Below, in pieces: positions 1-8,653 of a stretch of 47,713 nt of DNA. Position numbers and translations under genes: made by a program. Every line of letters starts with the position of its first letter. Position 1 is the stretch's first letter. The notes under the pieces were generated by a model that was not told the origin of the DNA, made no database searches, and saw only the letters and a list, made by a program, of their open reading frames with translations. The DNA is from Paludibacteraceae bacterium (GTDB taxonomy: Bacteria > Bacteroidota > Bacteroidia > Bacteroidales > Paludibacteraceae), in assembly GCA_017527905.1 (NCBI GenBank), contig JAFXPK010000043.1, positions 1-47,713 on the forward strand, in the 5' to 3' direction.

Positions 1-82
1 AAGACTGAAGTTCTTGAAAGGCATAACTTACCAATATTTTTTCGGGACTGAATTATCCATTTCTAAACTACATAGAATATGA
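1..82 (+). CDS. C-terminal end of a DUF3990-like protein (partial, cut by window edge)
   Basis: Frame 2 is open from the window edge to a TGA at 80-82 and encodes a tail ending in QYFFGTELSISKLHRI. This resembles, from memory, the end of DUF3990 proteins, small proteins with an ADP-ribosyltransferase-like fold often found in toxin-like gene pairs. The stop overlaps the next gene's start as ATGA (79-82), which suggests translational coupling. Only about 26 residues are visible, so the family call is tentative. Frame 1 is also open, to a TGA at 49-51, and cannot be fully excluded, but it lacks the overlap with the next gene. Confidence 0.4.
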   Translation, partial: RLKFLKGITYQYFFGTELSISKLHRI

Positions 83-306
83 ACGTCACATTGTCTGAAT
101 TCGAATACATGAAAGAGGGAATTGTCGCAGACGTAATAAGCATCTTAATGAGCGAGAAAAAATATTCTCTGGCAGAAGCGATGAATTACGTTTACAACTC
201 AAACACCTTCTCATTGCTCAGTGACCCGGAAACTGACCTGTACATTCATAGCAGCAGATACATATACAACATGCTTGTCCATGAAATGGAACTTACTCAT
301 GCCTAA
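79..306 (+). CDS. Small protein (75 aa), likely partner of the upstream DUF3990-like gene
   Basis: A 75-residue acidic, probably all-helical protein with no signal peptide or membrane segment. It contains an LAEAMNYVYNSNTF stretch and a C-terminal YIYNMLVHEMEL segment. The pattern 'YNS.TF..LSDP.T.LY..S..Y.Y..L' recalls small cytoplasmic Bacteroidetes proteins encoded next to DUF3990 and DUF3791 genes. Its ATG overlaps the previous stop (ATGA), so the two are probably co-translated. A role as the antitoxin-like or regulatory half of a pair is inferred from size and coupling only. No DNA-binding motif is recognisable. Confidence 0.6.
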   Translation: MNVTLSEFEYMKEGIVADVISILMSEKKYSLAEAMNYVYNSNTFSLLSDPETDLYIHSSRYIYNMLVHEMELTHA

Positions 307-405
307 AAAAACCACGACACAACTTACTTAACTCATAAACACACGCACTCATCCACATCAACAAAAAGCTTTTCCGACAACATATCCACATTTCGGGAAA
401 AATAT

Positions 406-413
406 TATCTTTG
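406..413 (+). promoter_or_regulatory. Bacteroidetes-type -7 box upstream of the DUF4197 gene
   Basis: TATCTTTG matches the TAnnTTTG consensus. Transcription would start near 420, giving a leader of about 90 nt before the ATG at 511. No convincing -33 TTTG is seen at the right spacing. The rest of the 307-510 gap holds nothing else recognisable. Confidence 0.45.
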
Positions 414-510
414 CGATTGTGTGTAACCGACAAAGGCAATGGCCAAAAAATAGCGTCACACAATCTGTATCAGGGAAACGCAAACAATTAACTTTTAATA
501 CATTCGGTAT

Positions 511-1359
511 ATGGGATTATTAAACGACGTATTTTCCACCATCTCCAAGGTGGCTAAAAGTGATGCCGCGAAGGAGATCATCAACTCAATCAACGGTGGC
601 GGGCAGATGGACATCGCCGCAGGACTGAAGGCCGCACTGAAGGTCGGCATCGAGACCGCAGCCGCCAACCTAGGAAAGAAAGACGGATTCCTCGCGGACG
701 CGGCCGTGCGCATCGGCATACCAGAGGAGGCGCTCTCCGTGTTCAACGCGGTGCAGTCCCTCGCGCAGAACCCAACATTCAACTCCTTGTTGAACTCCGC
801 AGGCGCATCCATTCCTTCCTCCGACACCGTGATCACACTGTTCAACCGTGCGGCGGAAGACGCAGCCCCTAAGTCAGTGGACATCTTCGCCAACGCCATC
901 ACCGGCATGGGCATCGCCGACGCCAAGAACATCCTCTTCGGCGCGGACAACGCAGCCACCACTTACCTGAAGGAGAACACCTTCACGCAGCTGCAGGACG
1001 CCTTCATGCCAGCCATCAACAACTCGCTCGGATCCGTGCAGATAGCCAACACCACCCCACTCGCGGCGTGGAACACCTTCGCCACCTACAACAACAAACT
1101 GGTGGAGATGATGGACAGCAAGACCGTGAAGGCAGGACTTGAGATGGCCAGGATGACCGGTCTATTGAAGGACGAATACTTCGAGAAACTCTCCTCCATC
1201 AAGATCGTCAACACGGACTTGTCCGACTACATCACGGGGAAGGCCCTCACCGGACTCTTCACGAAGGTCTCCGAGAAGGAGTACGACATCCGTCACAACG
1301 CCAGCGCACGTGTCAGCGATGTGCTGAAGAACGTCTTCGGACAATTGGACGTAGCCTAA
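511..1359 (+). CDS. DUF4197 family protein
   Basis: A 282-aa protein whose body matches DUF4197, a family of unknown function common in Bacteroidetes and Proteobacteria. It is mostly helical. The central part, roughly residues 40-230, has family-like features: alternating hydrophobic helices, a KEN-containing segment near residue 155 and a LEMARMTGLL segment near 212. The N-terminus MGLLNDVFSTISKVAKS is amphipathic and not a classical signal peptide, although many DUF4197 proteins are secreted or lipoproteins. It is a single-gene unit with its own promoter-like box and a strong terminator 20 bp downstream. Function is unknown. Confidence 0.8.
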   Translation: MGLLNDVFSTISKVAKSDAAKEIINSINGGGQMDIAAGLKAALKVGIETAAANLGKKDGFLADAAVRIGIPEEALSVFNAVQSLAQNPTFNSLLNSAGASIPSSDTVITLFNRAAEDAAPKSVDIFANAITGMGIADAKNILFGADNAATTYLKENTFTQLQDAFMPAINNSLGSVQIANTTPLAAWNTFATYNNKLVEMMDSKTVKAGLEMARMTGLLKDEYFEKLSSIKIVNTDLSDYITGKALTGLFTKVSEKEYDIRHNASARVSDVLKNVFGQLDVA

Positions 1360-1379
1360 AACAGAGATCCATCATAAAC

Positions 1380-1414
1380 AAAGAGGAGGCAACCATGTCT
1401 CCTCTTTTTCTTTT
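1380..1414 (+). terminator. Rho-independent terminator after the DUF4197 gene
   Basis: Perfect stem AAGAGGAG (1381-1388) with CTCCTCTT (1399-1406), a 10-nt loop and a T-rich run TTTCTTTT. Confidence 0.85.
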
Positions 1415-1455
1415 ATGCCCACCCGTAGGATTCGTGAAATCACAAACAATTTTTA

Positions 1456-1463
1456 TATTTTTG
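1456..1463 (+). promoter_or_regulatory. Bacteroidetes-type -7 box for the first repeat-protein gene
   Basis: TATTTTTG fits TAnnTTTG and lies 33 bp before the ATG at 1496, giving a short leader of about 25 nt. No clear -33 element. Confidence 0.5.
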
Positions 1464-1495
1464 CAAAAAACAATTTTGCCACGCATTAAGATTTT

Positions 1496-4027
1496 ATGAG
1501 AAAAGCAATATTTTCCATACTGATGACGCTGAGCTCCCTGGCATGGGCTTCGGCGCAGAACTATTTGTGTTTCACCGCCAACGAGGCGAAATCAACCATA
1601 AGCATAGAAAACAAGGAGGGGAACCAACCCGACATCGAATACTCCACCGACAAGGCTAAGTGGAAGAAGCTGGACCCTGCGAAGGGCTACACCTTCAAGA
1701 GCGCCCACGAGAAGATATACCTCAGGGGCAATAACAGAGAAGGATTCTCGAAGGAGAACGGCAGGAGCCGCACCCAGTTCGTCATGACAGGCTCCATCGC
1801 CGCCAGCGGAAGCGTCATGAGTCTTGTCGACGGAACGGGCGACGAGCAAACCATTCCAAGCGACAACTGTTTCATCCGCCTCTTCGCCAAATGCACGAGC
1901 CTAACCCATGCGCCTGAGCTGCCCGCCACCCGCCTCACGAAGGGGTGCTACGAGGAGATGTTCCAAGGCTGCGAGCAACTGGCCCAAGCGCCACAACTGC
2001 CCGCCACGGAATTGGCGGAGAACTGCTACAAAGGCATGTTCCAGGGTTGCGTCAACCTCGGCCAAGCGCCAGCATTGCCTGCGAAAAAGCTGGCGAAAGG
2101 ATGCTACGAGAGCATGTTCTACGGATGTTCCTCCATCACCAAAGCCCCTGCGTTGCCTGCCACGGAATTGGCGGAGAGCTGCTATGCGCTTATGTTCAGG
2201 AACTGTGTCAACCTCAGTCAAGCGCCTGAATTGCCTGCTAAGGAACTGGCCGCAAAGTGCTACTCCAGGATGTTCGACCAATGCAAGAAGATCAACCACC
2301 TCAAGGTGCACTTCACCGAGTGGGGAGACGATGGCGTGGAGGGCAGACGCACCACCGTATGGCTCCAAGACGTAGCCGAGTCGGGCACGTTCGTCAGTCC
2401 AGGCAGACTCGCCGCCCAGTTCGGTTCGAGCGCCATACCGGAAGGCTGGGAGGTGATCCACGAGGACGGAAAGAAATCCGCCCACGACTACCTCTGCTTC
2501 ACCACCACCAAGGCGGACGCCTTCATCGGCATGATCAGCTACGGGGAGTCCACCCCTAACGTGCTCTACTCGACCGACGGAGGAGAGAATTGGAAAGAGG
2601 TCGCATTCGGCGACACCCTTCCGTTGCCATTCAAGGGAGATAAGATATACTTCAAAGGCATCAATCCTAAGGGATTCAACCAGACGAAGAACGGTCAGGA
2701 CGTACGCTTCTTCATGCAGGGAAGCATCGCCGCCAGCGGCAACGTCATGAGCCTCGTCGACGGGCTCGGCAACGCGTCACACACCCCTGGCGTGGGCTGT
2801 TTCGCCTCACTCTTCAAGAACTGCGACGCCCTGACGAAGGCGCCCGAACTGCCAGCCACCTCCTTAGGGGAGGCATGCTACCAAGAGATGTTCTACGGTT
2901 GCGGAGGCCTCACCAGCGCCCCTCAACTGCCGGCGCAGAAGATGGCGGCAGATTGCTACGACGGCATGTTCGCCAACTGCAAAAACCTCACGGAGGCACC
3001 TGCACTCATCTCCACACAATTGGCAAAGAACTGCTACAACAAGATGTTCTCCACCTGCAAGGCGCTCAAGCAAGCCCCTAAACTGCCTGCCACGAAGTTG
3101 GCGGAGGGATGCTACCAATACATGTTCTGCAATTGCGACAACGTCAACTTCCAGGCGCCTGAGCTACCTGCGAAACAGGCCGCCCCGACGTGCTATCAAT
3201 ACATGTTCGCCGGATGCACCAACCTGAAGCAAGCCCCTGCCCTGCCTGCCGACTCCTTGGCGAAAGGTTGCTACGAAGGCATGTTCCAGAACTGCGAGAA
3301 GCTGGCGAAAGCGCCGGAACTGCCCGCCACCCGCTTGGAGAAGGAGTGCTACTACGCCATGTTCAACAACTGCAAAGCGCTCACCAGCGTACCAGTGTTG
3401 CCCGCCACCGTGATGGACAAACGTTGCTACGGCTCCATGTTCGAGGACTGCGTCAACCTCACCCAAGCAGGCGCATTGCCTTCCACCCGTTTGGCGGAGG
3501 CCTGCTACGAGTTCATGTTCAAGGGGTGCAAAAAACTGACGCAAGCGCCGGAACTGCCGGCCGACACGCTCGCCACGGGATGTTACCAATCGATGTTCCT
3601 TGGCTGTACAAGCCTATCCAAGGCACCACAACTGAACTCCACCCACTTGGCTAACTTCTGCTACAAGAGCATGTTCAAGGAATGCGCGGCGCTCACCCAA
3701 GTCGGCGACCTGCCTGCCACCTCGCTCGCCACCAGTTGCTACGAATCCATGTTCGCCAACTGTACGAAGCTGGTCAAAGCCCCAGCGATGTCCGGCACCA
3801 CCCTCAAGGAGAATTGCTACAAGGAGATGTTCTACCACTGCGGTAGCCTCAACTACATCAAGATCAGCTCCACCACCTGGGGAGACAAGAAGGGTAATAG
3901 AACTTTCTCGGAGGGATGGGTCGACGGCGTGGCCAAGGAGGGCACCTTCGCATGTCCTGTCCGCACCATCAAGGAATACTCCGTGAATAAGATCCCGAAG
4001 GGATGGAAGGTCGTGGCGAAAAACTAA
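1496..4027 (+). CDS. Secreted BspA/DUF285-like repeat protein with two repeat modules
   Basis: An 843-aa protein with a Sec signal peptide (residues 1-21, ending ASAQ). It has two copies of one architecture. Each starts with a globular domain of about 100 aa (NYLCFTAN... and DYLCFTTT...) ending in a conserved SIAASGxVMSLVDG segment. An array of 26-aa repeats of the form C-Y-x-x-M-F-x-x-C-x-x-L-x-x-A-P-x-L-P-A-T-x-L-A follows: 6 repeats in the first module and 14 in the second. The repeats recall BspA-type leucine-rich and DUF285 repeats, usually surface-exposed and binding. Each carries Cys at positions 1 and 9, so disulfides or a stacked Cys ladder are possible. Unlike its downstream paralogue it has no T9SS sorting domain and ends just after the last array. 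Anchoring and ligand are unknown. Confidence 0.75.
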   Translation: MRKAIFSILMTLSSLAWASAQNYLCFTANEAKSTISIENKEGNQPDIEYSTDKAKWKKLDPAKGYTFKSAHEKIYLRGNNREGFSKENGRSRTQFVMTGSIAASGSVMSLVDGTGDEQTIPSDNCFIRLFAKCTSLTHAPELPATRLTKGCYEEMFQGCEQLAQAPQLPATELAENCYKGMFQGCVNLGQAPALPAKKLAKGCYESMFYGCSSITKAPALPATELAESCYALMFRNCVNLSQAPELPAKELAAKCYSRMFDQCKKINHLKVHFTEWGDDGVEGRRTTVWLQDVAESGTFVSPGRLAAQFGSSAIPEGWEVIHEDGKKSAHDYLCFTTTKADAFIGMISYGESTPNVLYSTDGGENWKEVAFGDTLPLPFKGDKIYFKGINPKGFNQTKNGQDVRFFMQGSIAASGNVMSLVDGLGNASHTPGVGCFASLFKNCDALTKAPELPATSLGEACYQEMFYGCGGLTSAPQLPAQKMAADCYDGMFANCKNLTEAPALISTQLAKNCYNKMFSTCKALKQAPKLPATKLAEGCYQYMFCNCDNVNFQAPELPAKQAAPTCYQYMFAGCTNLKQAPALPADSLAKGCYEGMFQNCEKLAKAPELPATRLEKECYYAMFNNCKALTSVPVLPATVMDKRCYGSMFEDCVNLTQAGALPSTRLAEACYEFMFKGCKKLTQAPELPADTLATGCYQSMFLGCTSLSKAPQLNSTHLANFCYKSMFKECAALTQVGDLPATSLATSCYESMFANCTKLVKAPAMSGTTLKENCYKEMFYHCGSLNYIKISSTTWGDKKGNRTFSEGWVDGVAKEGTFACPVRTIKEYSVNKIPKGWKVVAKN
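1868..2300 (+). repeat. 78-bp tandem repeat array, 6 units (26-aa CYxxMF repeats)
   Basis: In-frame repeat with an exact 78-bp period: conserved Cys codons fall at 1868, 1946, 2024 and so on to 2258. It encodes the first array of the 843-aa protein. Confidence 0.9.
2798..3860 (+). repeat. 78-bp tandem repeat array, 14 units (26-aa CYxxMF repeats)
   Basis: Second array in the same gene. Conserved Cys codons run from 2798 to 3815 at 78-bp spacing, with one unit (from about 3110) longer by one codon. Confidence 0.9.
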
Positions 4028-4054
4028 AGAATTAATCCAACCCATTTCCTCTAT

Positions 4055-4081
4055 GGGAAGAGATGCCGCATGTCTCTTCCC
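4055..4081 (+). terminator. Hairpin after the 843-aa gene, possible terminator without a U tract
   Basis: Perfect 9-bp stem GGGAAGAGA (4055-4063) with TCTCTTCCC (4073-4081), 28 bp after the stop. No T-run follows, so it may be an mRNA 3'-end stabiliser or a weak terminator. The rest of the 4028-4271 gap holds a weak -7-like TAATTTCG at 4164-4171 before the next gene. Confidence 0.45.
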
Positions 4082-4271
4082 AAGATAACATGTGTTGGAA
4101 AAAATGAGCCATACCAGCCACTTATTTTTTTCAAATAATACGATTTATTTAACTGAAAATCTATAATTTCGCGACGAAATTCGGATGAATGAAGGGAAAT
4201 AATCCACAAGATAATACATCCCTCAGTGTAGTGTGTCTTTTTATTGAAAAAAATAAACGAAAATTTAAACA

Positions 4272-7200
4272 ATGCGATTTAAGATTCTCCTATTATGGGC
4301 TATTTTGTTCTCCGCCATGGGAATGGTCAAGGCCCAGAATTACCTATGCTTCACTGCCATAACAGACAATTCGTCCGTTGGGATAAGGGAAAAGGCAAGA
4401 GACGTGCCTGACATGGAATATTCTCTTGACGAAGGAGCGTCTTGGACCCCTATCACCTCCGGTGCTGTCGATTTGCCCCGTGCCAATGACAAGGTCTATT
4501 TCCGGGGGAATAACGCCGCAGGTATTTTTAACACCGTGGATGTCTACACGAACTTTTTCGTGAGCGGTAAAGTGTCCGCCAGCGGAAGCGTCATGAGCCT
4601 GATCGATGGGGAAGGCACCTCCACGGAGATCCCTTACAAGGCGTGTTTCTACGGCTTGTTCAAGGATTGTGAGGGGCTCGTCCAAGCGCCAGAGCTGCCC
4701 GCCACCACATTAACGGAAGATTGCTACAAGGAGATGTTTTCCGGAAGTGGGCTCAAGGAGGCGCCCGAACTGCCCGCCACTGAATTGGAAGAGGGTTGTT
4801 ACGAGGCCATGTTCGCTAACTGTGCCGACCTCACGAAAGCGCCGGTACTGCCGTCCCGAACGATGAAGCAACGGTGTTACTCTAATATGTTCTCTAATTG
4901 CACCAGCCTCGTCCAAGCCCCTGAGCTCCCCTCCACCACATTGGCGATAGACTGTTACTTGGCCATGTTCGAGCAGACCGCCATCGTTCAGGCGCCGAGT
5001 CTGCCAAGTACGGTTTTGGCTGAACGTTGCTACTCCAACATGTTCTATAAGTGCGCATCCCTGACGGTGGCTCCGGAACTGCCTGCCACTGACCTGACGT
5101 ATAGGTGTTACTGCGGTATGTTCTCCAACTGCGCAAGTCTCACGCAAGCCCCAGAATTGCCGGCGACGCGGGTGCGTGTGGAGAGCTGCTATGTCATGTT
5201 CGCCAATTGCACCAGCCTTGTTGAGGCCCCTGCACTTCCCTCCATGGAGTTGGATAGCGCCTGCTACTACGAGATGTTCCAGGGATGCACACAACTCACC
5301 AAGGCGCCAGAACTACCCGCCACCACATTGGATGATTTTTGCTACTTTGGCATGTTCAGAGATTGTAAATCATTGGAGAAAGCGCCTTACCTTCCTGCGT
5401 CCGAACTCGTAGTGTCATGTTACGCGAACATGTTCTCCGGATGTGAGAAACTCACCTATATCAAGGTGGGATGCGAATCATTGGATAACGACGGCATCAA
5501 ACCCACCTATAATTGGGTGAAGAACATAAACAAAAAGGGCACGTTTGTTTTCCCTTGCGGTTCCACCTATGACACGAAGGGCAGTTCGTCCGTACCTGTT
5601 AACTTCGACATTGTCGCCAACCCTATCGCCATCTTCATGACTACAGACAGCGTAGTGCTCACACGGGACACCATCCCTTGCGGCAGCACTCCCAAGTTCA
5701 AAGGCATCACCCCTAAAAAACCAGGCAACGACAGGTATGTCTACCAATTCAAGGGGTGGGATCCTCCACTGAAGCCCCTGACGGTCAGCGACACCTTCGT
5801 CTACGTCGCCACGTATGACTCCCTCGCCTTGTGCGACACGACCATCCACTCCTGCTACTCCTACTCGATAAACGGCAAGAACATCATGAAGAGCTCGGAA
5901 TGGACCGACACCACCCAACACAGGAACGGGAGCGACTCCATCATCCACTATCAAGTATTCATCCACTACGGCGCCTCCGGGAACGACACGGTATCCTCCT
6001 GCGAGCCAATCACATGGGAGGGGAAAATATTCACGGAAAGCACCGTATGCACGGATACGCTCCAAACCATCTTCGGGTGCGACAGCATCGTACGCCACCA
6101 CCTCATCGTCGGGGAGAAGGAATTGACGGATACCCTGCTGGAAGGTTGCGAAAAAGTGACGATCGGGGGAATAGTCTACCTGCAAGACACCACATGGAAT
6201 GACACCTTGGCGACGGATGAGGGCTGCGGGAAAATCCTCCGCTACACGATCAAGGTCCACCACAAAGAGCTTATCGATTCCACCGTCACAGCCTGCGACT
6301 CCTTCCTATGGAAGGGTGTGACCATCAAGGAGAACACCTCATGGAACGATACGCTCCAGAATATCTTCGGTTGCGATAGCATCATCCAATACAACCTCAC
6401 CCTCCACCATACTATCTTGCGGGATAGCGCGGTGGAAGCCTGCGACTCCTTCCCGCGGGGAGGATTGATCCTCAGGGAAGATAGCGAGTGGAACGACACC
6501 TTATCGTCTGTCGCGGGTTGCGACAGCATCATCCGTTATCACCTCACCCTCCATCAGCGGACGGAGAGGGACAGCCAGATATTCGCCTGCGATTCCATCG
6601 TGTGGGGAAAGACCACCTTCAAGGAGAGCACCGACTGGGACGACAGCCTGCACTCCGTCCATGGCTGCGACAGCATTATCCACTACCACCTCACCATAGG
6701 TGACAAGATGGTGCGGGACAGTGTCATCTCCGTCTGCGACTCCTTCCTCCTGAACGGTAAGATCATCAAGGAGAGCATGGCTTGGAGCGACACACTGCTC
6801 GCGGAGCAAGGGTGCGACAGCATCGTCCGTTACCACCTCAACATCCTTCACAAGACATGGAAGGATTCCACCGTCTACGCCTGCGAACTTTTCCCATGGA
6901 AGAAGATTGTTATAGAAGAGAACACAGAATTGTATGACACGCTGGTCAATGCGCAAGGCTGCGACAGCATTGTCCATTACACCGTCATCATAGGGCATGA
7001 ATCGGTTAGGGATACCTTCATCACCACATGTGAAGTGGCCACAGATGGAGAGGAAGCGATCGATTATCTTGAGTATGATGATGTATACCCGTCCGCACAT
7101 GGTTGCGACAGTATTATCCGCTACCACTATACCCTCCAACGTGTTGCGATAATGGACACCTTCGTCAACTCCTGCGATCCATTCACTTGGCGTGGCAAAA

Positions 7201-8645
7201 CGGTCTACGATGACGCTATATTGTACGACACGCTACAGACCGTCCATGGCTGCGACAGTATTACCCGTTGCATCGTATCCTTCCTGAATGGTGCCCGCGC
7301 TGAAGACGAGAACGTCGCCTGCGACTCCATCGTATGGGAGGGGATTCTGATCACCCAAGACACTCTCTTGTGCGACACCACATATCTGGAAAGAGGTTGT
7401 ACAAGCCTGTTCTGCCACCACTTCACCATCCATCACAGTGTCGTGAAGGATTCCTCCCTCTTCGCCTGCGATTCGTTGCTTTGGCAAGGGGAACTGTTGA
7501 CGGAGAGTTGTCAGAGGAGCGACACCTTCTCCACCGTCCACGGATGCGACAGTATCATCCGCTATGACATCACCATCGGGGAAACGGTTGTCACAGACAC
7601 GCTTCTCGCCGCCTGCGAATCATTCACCTATCAAGGCATCACCTTCCACGAAGATACGGTTTGGAGCGAAACGCTGCAGACCACGCAAGGGTGCGATAGC
7701 ATCATCCGCTACCACCTCACCATCCTCCACGGAACGATGACAGACTCGTCCGTCACCGCCCTCGACACCTTCTTCTGGAAGGGCAAAGCCATTACGGAGG
7801 ATGCGCAATGGAACGATACGCTACAGACGGTGCAGGGGTGCGACAGCATCATCCGCTACCAACTCACCATGCAGTATTCGCCTCGAATAGGAGACCTCTC
7901 CATCACGGATTCACTGATGCTAGGGAAGCCGAACGAAACGATTGAGGTATTCTATAGCTTGGAGGATGGAGAAGTCTCCCACTACGATTTCACCAGGGGA
8001 GGTGTCCGTATCAGCGCCGACACGCTCAAAGAGACAGGTGTGGCATACCTTACCATACCAGGCAATCTGTCGCCTGGGGAATACACCACCACATTGAACG
8101 TCCACGACAGGTTCGGGGCATCAGCCAACCAAACCTTCACCTTCCACGTGGTGAGGGAGGACAATGGGGCGGAAAGCTTCTACCAGAAACGATGGAACGA
8201 CCTGCTCATCTGTCTGAATGAGGGGAAGCAATTCGCCTCATTCCAATGGTACAAAAACGGGAAGAAGATAGAGGGCGCCACCCTCCAGTATTACTGCGAC
8301 CTCAATGGATTGGGCGGTGAATACATGGTTCAGGTCACCGAAAAGCAAGGCGCTAAATATTTCATCGAACCTAAATTCTTCAGCCGAGAGACCATGGATG
8401 TCTCCGTCACCGCCACACCGAACCCTGCCCGAAGGTACGAGAAGGTCACCATGACCATCAACGGACTCGACAACTCGCAGTTGGAGAATGCACGACTGGT
8501 AGTATACCATACGAACGGTACGGTGGAATGGATGAAGAAGTCGGTAAGCAAAGAGACCATGCTGACGCTCCCTGCAGGGGAATACGTGGTGGTGCTCACC
8601 GTGAATGACGGAAAGAACATCAATTGTAAGATATTGGTTAAATAA
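4272..8645 (+). CDS. Large T9SS-secreted surface protein: CYxxMF repeats plus 14 CDSI repeats
   Basis: A 1,457-aa protein with a signal peptide (residues 1-22, ending VKAQ). Domains in order: an NYLCFTA globular domain (23-120) and 11 CYxxMF repeats of about 26 aa (about 125-400), both like the upstream gene. Then an InlB B-repeat-like segment (about 455-525, YQFKGWDPPLKPLTVSDTF) and 14 repeats of about 49 aa (about 525-1200), each with 'ACDSFxWxG' and 'GCDSIIRYHLT'. Then a beta-sandwich (about 1205-1300), an Ig-like domain (RWNDLLIC, FQWYKNGKKIEG) and a type A T9SS sorting domain (about 1375-1457, TPNPARRYEK to NINCKILVK). It is predicted to cross the outer membrane by T9SS and stay on the surface. 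Function is unknown; an adhesin is plausible. The beta-barrel gene follows after 8 bp. Confidence 0.8.
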   Translation: MRFKILLLWAILFSAMGMVKAQNYLCFTAITDNSSVGIREKARDVPDMEYSLDEGASWTPITSGAVDLPRANDKVYFRGNNAAGIFNTVDVYTNFFVSGKVSASGSVMSLIDGEGTSTEIPYKACFYGLFKDCEGLVQAPELPATTLTEDCYKEMFSGSGLKEAPELPATELEEGCYEAMFANCADLTKAPVLPSRTMKQRCYSNMFSNCTSLVQAPELPSTTLAIDCYLAMFEQTAIVQAPSLPSTVLAERCYSNMFYKCASLTVAPELPATDLTYRCYCGMFSNCASLTQAPELPATRVRVESCYVMFANCTSLVEAPALPSMELDSACYYEMFQGCTQLTKAPELPATTLDDFCYFGMFRDCKSLEKAPYLPASELVVSCYANMFSGCEKLTYIKVGCESLDNDGIKPTYNWVKNINKKGTFVFPCGSTYDTKGSSSVPVNFDIVANPIAIFMTTDSVVLTRDTIPCGSTPKFKGITPKKPGNDRYVYQFKGWDPPLKPLTVSDTFVYVATYDSLALCDTTIHSCYSYSINGKNIMKSSEWTDTTQHRNGSDSIIHYQVFIHYGASGNDTVSSCEPITWEGKIFTESTVCTDTLQTIFGCDSIVRHHLIVGEKELTDTLLEGCEKVTIGGIVYLQDTTWNDTLATDEGCGKILRYTIKVHHKELIDSTVTACDSFLWKGVTIKENTSWNDTLQNIFGCDSIIQYNLTLHHTILRDSAVEACDSFPRGGLILREDSEWNDTLSSVAGCDSIIRYHLTLHQRTERDSQIFACDSIVWGKTTFKESTDWDDSLHSVHGCDSIIHYHLTIGDKMVRDSVISVCDSFLLNGKIIKESMAWSDTLLAEQGCDSIVRYHLNILHKTWKDSTVYACELFPWKKIVIEENTELYDTLVNAQGCDSIVHYTVIIGHESVRDTFITTCEVATDGEEAIDYLEYDDVYPSAHGCDSIIRYHYTLQRVAIMDTFVNSCDPFTWRGKTVYDDAILYDTLQTVHGCDSITRCIVSFLNGARAEDENVACDSIVWEGILITQDTLLCDTTYLERGCTSLFCHHFTIHHSVVKDSSLFACDSLLWQGELLTESCQRSDTFSTVHGCDSIIRYDITIGETVVTDTLLAACESFTYQGITFHEDTVWSETLQTTQGCDSIIRYHLTILHGTMTDSSVTALDTFFWKGKAITEDAQWNDTLQTVQGCDSIIRYQLTMQYSPRIGDLSITDSLMLGKPNETIEVFYSLEDGEVSHYDFTRGGVRISADTLKETGVAYLTIPGNLSPGEYTTTLNVHDRFGASANQTFTFHVVREDNGAESFYQKRWNDLLICLNEGKQFASFQWYKNGKKIEGATLQYYCDLNGLGGEYMVQVTEKQGAKYFIEPKFFSRETMDVSVTATPNPARRYEKVTMTINGLDNSQLENARLVVYHTNGTVEWMKKSVSKETMLTLPAGEYVVVLTVNDGKNINCKILVK
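4644..5460 (+). repeat. Tandem array of 11 CYxxMF repeats (about 77 bp)
   Basis: Conserved TGY Cys codons run from 4644 to 5418, averaging 77 bp. Some units lack one or more residues (near 4735, 4965 and 5190), so this array is more degenerate than the arrays at 1868 and 2798. Confidence 0.85.
5840..7870 (+). repeat. Tandem array of 14 CDSI repeats (about 147 bp each)
   Basis: Each unit encodes about 49 aa with a first Cys in an (A/S)C(D/E)S..W motif and a second in GCDSI(I/V)(R/H)Y. The first three units and the eleventh are the most diverged. The fourteenth has lost the first Cys (ALDTFFW). Confidence 0.85.
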
Positions 8646-8653
8646 CAAAGGAA

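Noticed and set aside
1868..3860. Possible CRISPR-like regular repeats
   Set aside because: The 78-bp units are contiguous, in frame and without unique spacers; they are protein-coding repeats.
1901..4045. Several repetitive frames on the minus strand and in other frames of the repeat genes
   Set aside because: They mirror the 78-bp repeats in wrong frames. Only the + frame gives a signal peptide and conserved Cys pattern.
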